Positions 38,301 to 51,900 of a stretch of DNA of 64,000 bases are shown in pieces; position 1 is the first letter of the stretch; the number at the start of each line of letters is the position of its first letter. Made by a program: the position numbers and the translations under genes. Location: assembly GCA_964036315.1 (NCBI GenBank), contig OZ038495.1:26720690-26784689 (forward strand). Reading direction: 5' to 3'. The notes beneath the pieces are model-generated. The model worked only from the letters and a program-made list of their open reading frames with translations, did no database searches and was not told where the DNA came from. Origin of the DNA: Acanthosepion esculentum. Taxonomy: Eukaryota > Mollusca > Cephalopoda > Sepiida > Sepiidae.

Positions 38301-40599
38301 AGTTCGTTAAAATTTTCCCTGACACCAATAAGTGGATTGAAGACAACAATAATCTTCCGCTCTATCAGGAATACGGCTAAAGAAGATTTAGACTGCACAC
38401 CAGTAGAACTCATTTTTGGTGCACCCCTATCATTACCAGGGCAATAGTTTAGGGACACATCAAACACGATTTAACCAGACAACGACAACAAAACTGTCTT
38501 TTCAGGACAACACTCTCTTCACATTCTATATGAATATGCAGCGATCAGTCACCATATTTTGTCAATGTATTTTTCTTTAATGATAATAAACTTGGCAATA
38601 TATATTTTTTTTACTCAAGTCTTCCTCATGTTTGTTTTTGTCTTCCGTTATTTAATATTTGTTTTCCGGACAATATACCACTATCTATTCTACATGAATG
38701 ATCTGAAACTCATTACCAAAGACGACAAAGAGTAGAAGGCCCCCCTCAATGTTGTAAAATGTTTTAGTGATGGCATTACTATGGATTTCGGATTAGAAAA
38801 ATGTGTAAAAGTAACATACAGGAAAGAGAGAATTACAGAAATACATTCAGTAGATCTAGATTTTGTTACAAAGATTAGGGAACTGGAACAAGAAGAAGCC
38901 TATAAATATCTAGGAGTCAGCGAAGGAGATGGAATACAGCGTACCCAAATGAAGGAGAAAGTAAGGAAAGACTATTATAGGCGTGTGCGCCTGGTGTTAA
39001 ATACGGAGCTAAATTAACAAAAAGGTATATCAGCCATAGGCACTTTGACTGTCCCTGTAATGCAATACAGTTTCAACTTCCTTAACTGAACCATAGCTGA
39101 CATTAAGCGAATGGATACCAAAACGAGAAAGCTTCTCTCTTGCTACAGCATGCATCATCCCAAGGCTGATGTTGAACATATGTGAGTCCAGATCCAAAGA
39201 AGGTAGAGGATTAGTTCAACTAGAATTGTCTTACAAAACTACAACAATCGGTCTTCAAAGATACTTGGAAACTACAGAAGACTGGATGGTGATCTGTGTT
39301 AACATAAAAGAAAAAAAAACTTTATTCAGTAATAAAGGAAGCCAACAAATTCAAAATGGAATTTCAAATGTGTGAAGAAGAAGTGCAAGTAAACCATAAT
39401 GCACTTACTGCAGCGGGAAAGATCCGAAGAAACAAAAGTAAATGCAATGGACTAAATGCAGAAAAGATGGCAAGATAAACCTCTTCATGGTCAATACTCT
39501 ACCCGTACTAAATAAACTGATGCGTACAAACCCCGTACCCATCAGTGGTTGCACTGTGCAGGGTCAAAAGCTGAAACTGGAGATTTTATTCATGATGGAC
39601 AGGACCAATGTTTGCACCCTATAAATTACCAAGACCACACCCACTGAAAAATTGTGTCTACCCGAAATGCAGATTCTGTGATAAATATTCAGAAACAAGT
39701 GACCATCTTGTATCAGGTTGCACAGTATTAGCACCCACTGTATATATAACTCGACTTGATAGAGTAGGCCAGTATTTGCACTGTAAAATATGCAACCGCA
39801 AGAAACTGGTAAGAACATCAACCTGACCCGGTTACAGAGATAGGGTCTGTAACAAGTTTATGGGACTTTACAATACACACAGACAGAACAATGAAAACTA
39901 ATCCCTCAGGTAACATGATCAAAGACCACAAAAAACAGAAATTGCTTTCTTATTGATATGCCAGTCCCTGCAGATTATAATGTAAATCAAAGGAAATAAT
40001 AAAATAATAATAATCTTAGTGCCAACTTATACAAGTGTGTCTGCATATTTATACGTTTCACCAACCTTCGTTCAGTTCTCCATTTATGTCACCAACTTTA
40101 TAACCAAGTTCTTTGCCAGCTTCCAAGAAATATTTCACCAATGGAGAATTATCGGCTTTGATTACCGTCAGTGGACCTCTTGAATTGTGATAAGCTGTAT
40201 AAAATAACATAGCAGAGTGAGTGCTAACAACAGTGCTTGTACATATACGGCATTTATTTCAATGATTTTTTTACTTAAACTTACAGATGTCTCAACAAGT
40301 ATGGATTAGTTTCTTTTTGCTATGCTGCTTTTCATCTTCACATCTTGTAAGTGTTAAACGCCCCGAAAAGATTTTTAACTTTTTGCTCGTTTATTAAGAA
40401 ATAATATATCTTCCCATTTGTATAGCAGAGTAATTTTTAACAACAATTTAAATTGGAATGATACTTTTAAATTTAGGAGAATAATTTTTAAATTTTTACT
40501 TAAATGTTAGGGGAATTCACAATCTTAAGTAAATTTGATCCTTGATGGGCGTTTTAGGAATTTAATCTCCAGCCAGAGTTAACAATCCAATTTATTCTT

Positions 40600-40646
<47 letters not shown>

Positions 40647-43600
40647 TGACGACGTTTTTTTCATGACTTATATTCACACACCCGAACATTGGGCAATATC
40701 TTCACAACAGAACTTACTTGAATTTTCATGTTCTTTGATACGGTTGCCTTCAGAGCGTAAAAAATACGGAAGGACTTCTTCGTAGCTCCAACCCTCGCAA
40801 CCTTCAGCTGCCCAGGAATCGTAGTCATAACGACTGCCGCGTTCATACACCATAAAATTGGTGCTACTCGAACCACCGAGGACTTTTCCACTTGACCAAT
40901 AACTTTTCTATAAAATAGATAAGTTGAAAGAAAAAGGAAAAAGAAATGTTAGTGGTCGAATATTTACAAGGACAATAGAGAACGAGATAAGATGATGAAG
41001 GCTAATATTGATCTGATGGAGTGTTAATGATTCTAACGTTTTATAGGATAATGTTTAAGTTACACAAGATTGACTGGAATATATTAGCTTCTTGTTGTAT
41101 CATTAAACCTTGAAATGTTGATTTTATTTTCCTTTAATATAGAACTTGGGCAACAGAGTAGAGTAATTGTAAGAGATCAATAGTGATGCTACAAATCTTG
41201 AAGCTATTGTTAGTAATTATTTACATTGTTCGGACTGTTGTCTTCATATTTACGGCGTTTCGGCCGTCGTATGCTCCGGTCTTTTTCAGGTGTTTGGAAT
41301 TTCGAATCATCTGAATTTTCAATCACCTGAAGAAGGCCGGACCGTACAACCGTCGAAACGTCGTGAATATGACAATAAAGATGAGGACAACAGTCCGAAC
41401 AATATAAATAATGTTAATAATTACAATACCTCATCTCAGAAATATAGACAGCAATTGTTAGTTAATTTGTTTCTCATTGGATATTGCACGACTGAATAAC
41501 GAAGTGACGTCTTTCAAAGAGAAAAAAGAAGTTAAAACAGATAGACAGACAGACAGACAGATAGATAGATAGATAGATATATAGATAGATCACTATATAA
41601 AGGGAAACCCGATTAATAAAAAAGGAAAACATATAGAATGAAAATATAGATTTAGCTATTGTTTTGAAATATTTGGGTTAAGGAAGGTTGTGGATATAAT
41701 TATGCGAATTGTTTTGACGATAAAATGATTGCTTAATAAATAAATTGAATTCAATTCATGGATTTGGAGAGGTTAGGCCGCCGCTTACGTAGAAAGCAAC
41801 AGTAAAAATTTTAAATGGAGTAATTAAAAATGCAATTATTGTTTATCAGCTTTATTCATCAAAAGTTAAAGAACAAATTAAATTTTATTCAATTATATAA
41901 TCATCATTATTTGCAATGACTTATTGCAACTTATCACGCAGTTCTTCGATCCATTCCGAGTAAAATTTTGCAGGTTTTGATCTGAAAATGTTTTCGACGA
42001 ATTCTTGAATCTGGTTTTAATTAGTTTTCCTCATCATTGAAGTTATCGAAAAAAGGGTAATAATCGGTAGTAAATACACTTTCAATGCCTCTATTGGTGG
42101 GCTGAGAAATTTATTCATTAATTCACTGTGTACGCTAAATTGCAAATACTAAGGAGGGTTTGTGTAGTTCAAATTTATTTTTTTAACTGGCTTGCATGAT
42201 TATTAGTAAGGATTGTAGATTCGTAATTACGAGTGGTTTCCCAAAACAAAAAATATATTTGACGAAGAAAGGAAATCTGATTGTAAGTGTAGGAAAGTTA
42301 TTGATTAAATTCAATATTGAAAGAATTTGGTTCATAAGCAAGATTGGGCTGAAAAGGTTATAGGCTGACTGAAAGAGTGACGCTAGAGATGTGAAATCTT
42401 GCATGCATTAATTTCAACTCTTCTTATTAATAACATAGTTTACTATTTACATCGTCCTCATCTTTGTTGCCATATTTATCACAACGTTTCAGCCGTTGTA
42501 CGCTTCGGCCTTCTTCAGGTGGTTGGAATGTCGAACTGAACCCTTTATTTCGCTCGCTAGGGTAGACTGTTGTAGTTCCACGTGCCATGTTTAATGGATG
42601 TCAGTTATCAGTTATCTCCTGCTTAATTCCCTCTCCAAGTTCTCCACCGCCTTAACCGGGTATTGAACTCACACTCTTTGGGTCCTGTCACTGGATCTAA
42701 CTAACGCCTTTATCCACCGTGACATGTGTGAATAGTATATATAATACCTCATCTCAGAAATATAGACAGGTACAAACAAAGTTTAATATGATCTCTCCAC
42801 AACGGAACATCTAATCCTGCCCAATTTGTTTTGGTTTTTCGTAGCACTAAAGGCCTGCTGTATAGCATTCACGAGTTTGTTCAAGGTATTGTCAGGGTTT
42901 TTTTTTGTTTTTTTTTTTACATTAAGACCAGCTGACAGGTTAGTAAGTGAATGCATGGTTATAGATGAAGGAGAATGTAATCTAGTACGTCAATTAATGT
43001 CGCGTACTGTTTGCTTATTTTTTAAATTAAATGTGAAGCAACTTAACATAATGTCAGCGCATGTGCAGGAAAAGCAAAACCAGAAAGTGCGCGTAAATCG
43101 CGCCGTCGACCTTATACCTGTAGATAGCATGCAAAACAATATCGGATTGGCTAATGCAAATCTCGATGCTCTGATAAAAGTAAGACGTAGCTCCTGATAT
43201 ATTTAATAATTGATTCTCTAAAAATACATCGTGGAGCGAATTATGCGGGGAGGCGGCCTGTCAACAGGTCGGGTTACCTGGTACAACGGATCTGATGTTG
43301 CAATACTCGAAATTCGTAATAAAGCCAGGGTGACATCACTGATGACCTCCACCGTTTCATTTTTAAAAAATGTATTTCAAGGATAACGGCTGACATCTGA
43401 CTATTCAAGGAAGACTGTTCATCTTGTTGGTAAAAAAAGTTATCAACGGCAGATATGACGTCATCACTGTGAGAATTTTCCCAGCCAAGTTTTTTTACAT
43501 GTTGGGGAACAGATGATTGTCAAATCAGGAGAATAGGGAGTGGAATCAATTTCAAAGCCATAGTCACACACAACCGCCATTGAAACCAAGATCTTGTGTG

Positions 43601-46600
43601 CTAGAGCATTGTTCTGATGAAACAAGACTCTTTTTGTTCGTTTTCCTGGACGGTTGGTTTTGTTAGCCTTTCGTAACTGCCTCACAAGTTATCATCGTAC
43701 TCTCCATTGATGGTGTGGCCCTTTTAAAGATATTCAATAAGTACAATGCCATTTGACTAAAAAAAACATGCAATCACCTTACAGCTGAAATGACTTTGGC
43801 CTTCTTTGGAGCAGGTGAGGATGAGTGTTTCCACTGCATGAATTGTCTCTTTGTCTATGGCTCAAGGTTATGAACAAAACACTCATCTTGGGTTAGAAAA
43901 TGTTGAAGAAACTAGCTGGCTCTGGCACGAGCAATATCAGATGGGATATGCTAATGGCATTGACCATTTGATTTATAGTCATCGTCTGTCATCCATCACT
44001 ATGCGATGAACACGATCAATGTTTTCCACGGTGGAAGCAGTTGCAGGTCATCCAGACCTTCCGTCATCTTCAAGATTCATTATTTCTCTTTTAAATTCAG
44101 CTGCCCACTTTTGCACCGTTGATAAACCTGGGGCGTCATCCTCTAATTTAGCAACTATGTAAGTATGAATGTTCTTGGGAGGTAAATCCTTTTTCTTCGG
44201 GTACTTGATAACACCACGATGCCAAATTTTGTCCATTTTCAAGAGAAGTCGTTATTAGTTCCATTTGAAGTCTTCTTTGAACAGTCAAATGTCACGTGGA
44301 ACTAGAACATTCTACCCCAATGAGCGAAATAAAGGGTTCAGTTCGACATTCCAACCACCTGAAGAAGGCCGGAGCGTACAAAGGCCGAAACGTTGTAATA
44401 AATATGGCGACAAAGATGAGGACAATAGTCCGAATAATTTAAATAAAGTCAAATGTCAGTTTTCCTAGAAAGTAACAATGCAGTTATTAAGAGTTTAACT
44501 TAACGCATGCTAAAGTTTACAGCTCTTGCATCACTCCTTCGTAGGAGTTTTCAGCTCACCCTCGTGAATAGACAGAGAGAAAGAAATTATTATGAAATGA
44601 AAATTTTGCTTGCCAAAATCAAAAGAATTGGGTTAACGATAAAAGGTAGAATTATTATATAAGTGACTGTCAAAAACTGATCGACGAAGATATCAAAAGA
44701 TATGTGCTGAGGTCTTTAATATCGTGTTAACACTGCTCCGAATATGGGAGATATTGAACTCCGAAAACATATATATATATATTTAAGCATTTCACTCCAA
44801 GCATGGCAGGAGTGCCACTAGCACACAAGGGGTTACAGAGAGTGGGAGTAAGAGGAAAGAGGTGTGATAGAGGAAAGGATAAAGAAAAGGACGGGGAATA
44901 GATCAAGGCATCTGGAGATGTCGATTGACATTGCATTTGAATATTTGGAGATTATAGCTATCAGGGAAGCAAGTAAGAGGGAAGGAGTTCCACAGACGGG
45001 AAGTGCGAGACATGAAGCTACTGGAGTAGAAGAGACGGCTACATTTAACCGTTTCGACAGTGAAAGGGCTGGACTGAGATGCCGACCTAGTAGCACGTTT
45101 AAATTCATGCAATTTGGGAACCAGCGAAAATAGCTGGTCGGAGCTGTTACCGTGAAAGTATTTGTAGAAAAGACAGAGGGAAGCAACGACACGTCTGTGA
45201 GAAAGTGAATGTAGACGAAATGCCAGATCAGGACCAATCACATTGCATATCCGTCTCTGGATTTTGTCGAGGACCTTGAGACGAACAGTGGGAGCTCCAG
45301 ACCATATATGGCAGCAGTATTCCTTCAAATCTACAAATCAACCATTCGCCCTTGCATGAATTTAAGCATTCTACTAGGCTGGCATATCGTTCACACTCTT
45401 TCACTGTCGAAACTGTTAAATGTAGCCGTCTCTTCTACTCCAATAGCTGCATGTCTCGTACCTCTCGCCTGTGGAACTTCCTCCCCTCTTCCTGTTTCCC
45501 TGATAGCTATAATCTCCAACTATTCAAATGTAATGTCAATCGACGTCTCCAGATGCCCTGATCTATCCCCTATCCTTCTCTTCATCCTTTCCTATATAAT
45601 TCCTATTTGTTCTAGCTCCAACTCTGTAACCCCTTGCGTTCTAGTGGCTTCCCTCCTTGCTTGGGGTGAAACGCTTAAGAAAATGTCAAAGTAAATCTTT
45701 TGCAAAGGTAGGAAAATTACGAAGTGTTTTCTTATCGAGATGCCCCTTGGATTGAAACTCTTAACCTTCCCATTGAGAACTGTGTCACAGAGGTTTCTTG
45801 GATCAAAGCCGTCTTCGATGCTTTTGCTTCCTCTCGGAAATACCAGGTGAGATCACAGTCTTCTTGGTTTACACCGGTCTCTTCTGCCGCTATAGCCCAC
45901 AGGAATCACGTCTCCCGGGTGTTCCAGCGTGGTAGTTCCGATCACAACATAAGCCTATTTGTGTCTGCTCGTAACAATTGTAAACGTGCCCTCAAAGAGA
46001 GCCTATTGAGCGATATGCATATAACTTCGTCTATTGTTTCTGCTGTCATCTCTAAACAAGATCCCCTCAAAGTATGTGGACTTGATGGTATCCCTGCAGT
46101 AGTCCTTAAGAAGTTTGATCCCGAATTAGCTCATGTTCACTCTAAACTCTAAAATTGCTGCCTCTTGCTTTCCTTATGCAGTTCAAATCTTAAACAACTC
46201 AGTTGAACCACCTGATACATATAATTATCGGCCTATTAGCCTTTTACCTCTTCCTGGCAAAGTTATCGTGGCTCAAATCAACTTTGAATTGGTTAAGCAT
46301 CTCATCACGCAGGGTCTTCTTTCAGATAAGCAATATGGTTTTCGCCTCTCTAGGTCAGCTGCTGATGCGTTAATGGTTATTGCTGAAAGAGTCTGTTACA
46401 ATTTAGATAAGAATAGTGAAGCTTGGATTGTTGTTTGGATATCTCGAAGGAATTTGACGGAGTTTGGCATATTGGTCTTCTTCACAAGTTAAAACGTTAT
46501 GGCATTTCTGGATGAATTTTTGAACAAAGACAACCATCCGACACCGTGTATGCGGGCCTACTGCTCAAGCGTAAGCGTTCGGAATGCCCCACGTTAAAAA

Positions 46601-48569
46601 CCGGCCTTATGCCACATCCTGCCTTGTGGGAAGGCTTCGGGTAAATACTGAAGTTGAACAGGACTGAGATCACTATTAACTGTTATTCTAGTTGACTGTG
46701 TTCTCGACTATTTGTACCGTCTTATTCTTCGGAACAAATTACTACTACTTTTTATACGTGTATCGACTTATCCATTTCACGATACAACACATCTATACTA
46801 AAATTTAAATCTATCTCAGAAGCCGTTGGATGGATTAAGTAAAAGCAGGATACACGGAAATTTAAGAAGAATTAACGAAGTGTTATTTCCTATTTTGGGA
46901 CTAATACATGTTATATTAGGAGATATATAGTTGTATAGATGTTTTGTTTGTTTACCTGGTCTTCAAGTGCCTTGCAGCAATTTTTCTGAGGTTCTGTGAA
47001 GTATTTCCAGTCGCTTGTCGATCGCATAAGTTTAACTGCACCTGCGGGAATGTCCATGAATGTATTTTCAGTTTCCACAGATCCAGCCTCTAAAAGCAAA
47101 ACTTTATTGTTTTCATTCTCTGAAAGGCGAGCAGCGAGAACACAACCAGCAGATCCACCGCCAACTGGTTAAAGAATAAAAAAAAACATGTCATAAAATT
47201 AACTGCAATTATGTCAACATAGACGTACAAAGAGCAAAATAATATTTTCTTTTTAAAAATAAAATCCCCGATCACGATGATGCAAAATTTGTTTACGAAA
47301 TTAACAATAGCTTATTTACTTATGTATAATATTATTTTTTATTTCAAGGAGGTTATGACATTGAAATTGATTAAAGCAAAGAGAGATATAAATATTTTTT
47401 TTTAATTCGAATTTTTCAAAACAGCTGTCAAAATTTTCTTTTCTTTTCTCACTATTAACTCAAAAAAAGTCAAGGTAAGCGTTTACTTTGAATTTAAGGA
47501 ATTTTCCTTTTTTTTTCTTTGAGGTGATTTAGTAACGTAATGAATTGATATTCATTTGCATTTATTTTTCTAGTTCACTCACGAGGAGAGAAAAAAATGA
47601 TGTCAATATATTAAATTTATTACAGTAGAATCCCTGATATACAAAATCCCTGATATCCGGAGTGCCTCATATCCGGAGTACCTCATATCCGGAGAGCCTC
47701 ATATCCGGACATGATTTTGATGTGTATATTTGAACTATTTGGGTGATATGTAACTAATTTGAAATTTCTGTTTTTCAGGAAATTTACTTTGGATATTTGC
47801 TTATGCTTATTTCACCATAATGACTTGTATTGGTGCAAAAGATGATGGGAATAAAAGGAAAGGATGACAACAAGACACATCTGCAACAAGATAACGACAA
47901 GATATATGTTTATGATAAAACTTGGACTGAAATTGAAAAAGTTATTGAAAAGGTTGTCAGTTTTATGGAAAGAAAGCCAGTATTCAGCTATGAGGATTGC
48001 AATAACGCACGCAGAGTTAAAAAGCGTTTTTGTTTAAAAACTGTAAAGAACAAAAGCAAAACGAAATGGGAAAAAAGTTGAGAATGACATTAGAAGAGAA
48101 AGATCATCATCCAACAGCGATTAAAAAAATCCTCGTTACATTATTTGTTTTGCATACGTGGCATACTTAATATAATGAATTTTCATTAACATTACATAAT
48201 TTATTTCTTCTTCCTTAAAATCAATTCCGTTGTATTTCACTCACCATTAGATTATTTTGCTTACTATAAAACATTGAAAATAAATGTTAAACCTGATTTC
48301 AGTTCTTTTATTTTAATCTAAATATAACCCCATCATATCCGGACTTTGTAATCAATTCCTCATATCCGGAAGGCATTCTTAGTCCGGTTGTAGGGGATTC
48401 TAATGTATTCTAAATTCAAGTTGCTTTAACCAGTCGCCGATATTTTGATTCTTCCAATTTGAACAGTGTTTATTTTATTTTATTATTTTCTTTCACTATT
48501 AAATTAAAATTATAGTCAAGGTAAGAGATTACTTTTAATTTAAGGGAAAATGTTTAGAACTAAGATGAA

Positions 48570-48640
<71 letters not shown>

Positions 48641-48850
48641 GGCAGAAATAAAATGCTCAGTTGACTGATAGTCTAATATCGATAGTCTGATGAATGTGTG
48701 ACTGCCACGCAGGAAACTGACAGTTTTAGTCGGTCATACCTGCACCAGGAAGATATGATCTGTATAATTTGTTCTGCCATTACGTCAATGACCACTTTTA
48801 TTTCCTGTATTCTTTTTCAAATGTACTCCTTTTGGAGACACTTGATTTTT

Positions 48851-48931
<81 letters not shown>

Positions 48932-51900
48932 TAGCGGCCATAATATAAGGAACGGAAACAACAAAGACATAAATATGTGTATTACTTAAAAAGTAATGCA
49001 TGATTAGCAATTAAATTTTTACCGAATAAAGATTAGGGTGTAATGCATAAATATTATACAAAGTTACAAAAATTTACATAATAGTTTTTAAAAAAATAAA
49101 GCTAAATATTAATATTTTAGGAGTATGCAAAACTAGGTGGTCAAGTAATGGTGACAGATACAATAAAACTAATTTCAGATAAATGTACCTGGCGGGTTCA
49201 AGCAAATGGGTGATAGAACGTGGTCTGAGGGAGGAAGTAATTTGTTGAGAGCTGCAAGGGATAGAGGGAGGTGGAGAGCCATGATCGCCTACATCGTGAA
49301 AGGACATCGCACGTAAAAATAAAGAAGAAAGTCTTGTGTTGTTGAGTTATTGTAGTAGTGTCATCGCATTTATTTATAATTTACGGTAATACTCTTCTCC
49401 AGGAACGAGTTAAAGATTGTTGCCTGACATAATGAACACTAAAGACTACAAACACTAAAGATTACAAACATTAAAGAATACAAACACTAAACACAACAAA
49501 CACTAGAGACTACGAACACTAAAAAATACAAACACTAAAGAATAAAAACATTAAAGGCAACAAACACTAAAGAATAAAAACACTAAAGAGTACAAACACT
49601 AAAAAAACAAACACTAAAGACTACGAACACTAAAGTCAACAAACACTAAAAACAACAAACACTAAAGACTACAAACACTAAAAAATACAAACACTAAAGA
49701 ATACAAATACTAAAGACTACGAATGCTAAAGATAACGAACAATAAAGGAAACTAACACTAAAGAATACAAACACGAAAGAATACAAACACTAAAGACAAC
49801 AAACACTAAAGACTACGAACAGTAATGGCAAGAAACACTAAAGAATACAAACATTAAAGAATACAAACACTAAAGACTATAAACACTAAAGAATACAAAC
49901 ACTAAAGACTACGAACACTAATGCAACAAACACTAAATGCAACATACACTAAAGACCACGAACAAAAAAGGCAACAAACAATAAAGAATACAAAAACTAA
50001 AGAAAACATACACTAAAGTGTACGAACACTAAAGGCAACAAACACTAGAGAATACAAACACGAAAGAATACAAACACTAAAGACTACGAACAAAAAAGGC
50101 AACACATATTAAAGAATACAAATACAAAAGAATACAAACACTAAAGACAACAAACACTAAAGACTACGAACACAAAAGGCAACAAACAGTAAAGAATACA
50201 AACACTGAAGACAACAAACACTAATGTGTACGAAAGTAAATGCAACAAAAACTAAAGAATACAAACAGTAAAGACTACGAACACTAAAGACAACGAACGC
50301 TAATGGCAACAAACAATAAAGAATACAAACGCTAAAGAATAAAAACGCTAAAGACAACAAACACTAAAGACTACGAACACTAAATGCAACAAACACAAAA
50401 GAATACAAACACTAAACAATACAAACATTAAAAAATACAAACACTAAACAATACAAACACGACTTAAAGATTGCTGTCTGACATAATGAACACTAAAGAC
50501 TACAAACACTAAAGATTTCAAACACTAAAGAATACAAACACTAAAGACAACAAACACTAGAGACTACGAACACTAAAAAATACAAACACTAAAGACAACG
50601 AACACTAAAGCAACAAACACTGAAGAATACAAACACTAAAGACAACAAACACGAAAGCCTACGAACACTAAAGGCAACAAACACTAAAGACAACAAACAC
50701 TAAAGTGTTCGAACAATAAAGGTAACAAACACTAAAGAATACAAACACCAAGGACTACGAATACTAAAGGCAACAAACACTAAAGAATACAATCACTAAA
50801 TAATAAAAACAACGAAGACAACAAACACTAAAGACTACGAACACAAAAGGCAACAAAAACTAAAGACAAAAAACTGAAGAATACAAAAACTAAAGACAAC
50901 AAACACTAAAGATTACGAACACTAAAAGCAACAAACACTAAAGAATACAAACATTAAATAATACAAACACTAAAGAGTACAAACACTAAAGGCAACAATC
51001 ACTAAATAATACGAACACTAAAGGCAACAAACACTGAAGAATACAAACACTAAAGACAACAAACACGAAAGACTACGAACACTAAAGGCAACAATCACTA
51101 AAGGCAACAAACACTAAAGAATACAAACACTAAAGACAACAAACACTAAAGTGTACGAACACTAAATGCAACAAAAACTAAAGTGTACAATCACTAAAGT
51201 GTACGAACACTAAAGACTACGAACATTAAAGGCAACAAACACTAAAGACTATGAACACTAAATGCAGCAAACACTAAAGAATACAAACACTGAAGAATGC
51301 AAACGCTAAAGACTACGAACATTAAAGGCAACAAAACTTAAAACTACGAACCCTAAAGGCAACAAACACTAAAGAATACAAATACTAAATAATACAAACA
51401 CTAAAGACACTCAAATACTAGAGACAACAAACACTAAAGTGTTGGAACATTAAATGTAACAAACAGTAAAGAATACAAACACCAAGGACTACGAACACTA
51501 AAGGCAACAAACACTAAAGAATACAAATACTAAATAATACAAACACTAAAGACACTCAAATACTAGAGACAACAAACACTAAAGTGTTGGAACATTAAAT
51601 GTAACAAACAGTAAAGAATACAAACACCAAGGACTACGAACACTAAAGGAAACAAACACTAAAGAATACAATCACTAAATAATAAAAACAATGAAGACAA
51701 CAAACACTAAAGACTACGAACACAAAAGGCAAGAAACACTAAAGGCAAAAACAACTGAAGAATACAAACACTAAAGACAACCAACACTAAAGACTACGAA
51801 CACTAAATAATACAAACACTAAAGAATACAAACACTAAATAATACAAACGCTAAAGAGTACAAACACTAAAGGCAACAATCACTAAATAATACGAACACT

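Larger units (their letters stand above)
34236..40065 (-). other. Intron 4
   Basis: 5.8 kb, mostly occupied by a small inverted-repeat element and two Dong/R4-like LINE copies. The part 34950-35326 has a (GAT)n tract and no recognisable gene. Confidence 0.75.
40908..46955 (-). other. Intron 2
   Basis: 6 kb. Besides the listed repeats, 41600-42420, 42770-43460 and 44470-44760 hold nothing I recognise. The 123-residue frame at 42826-43197 has a low-complexity Phe-rich start and no family similarity, and I do not call it. Confidence 0.7.

Noticed and set aside
42826..43197. 123-residue frame as a gene
   Set aside because: Low-complexity Phe-rich start, no recognised domain, and no promoter or splice context.
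43325..43345. CACTGATGACC as a hammerhead core
   Set aside because: No stem II or GAAA follows on that strand.
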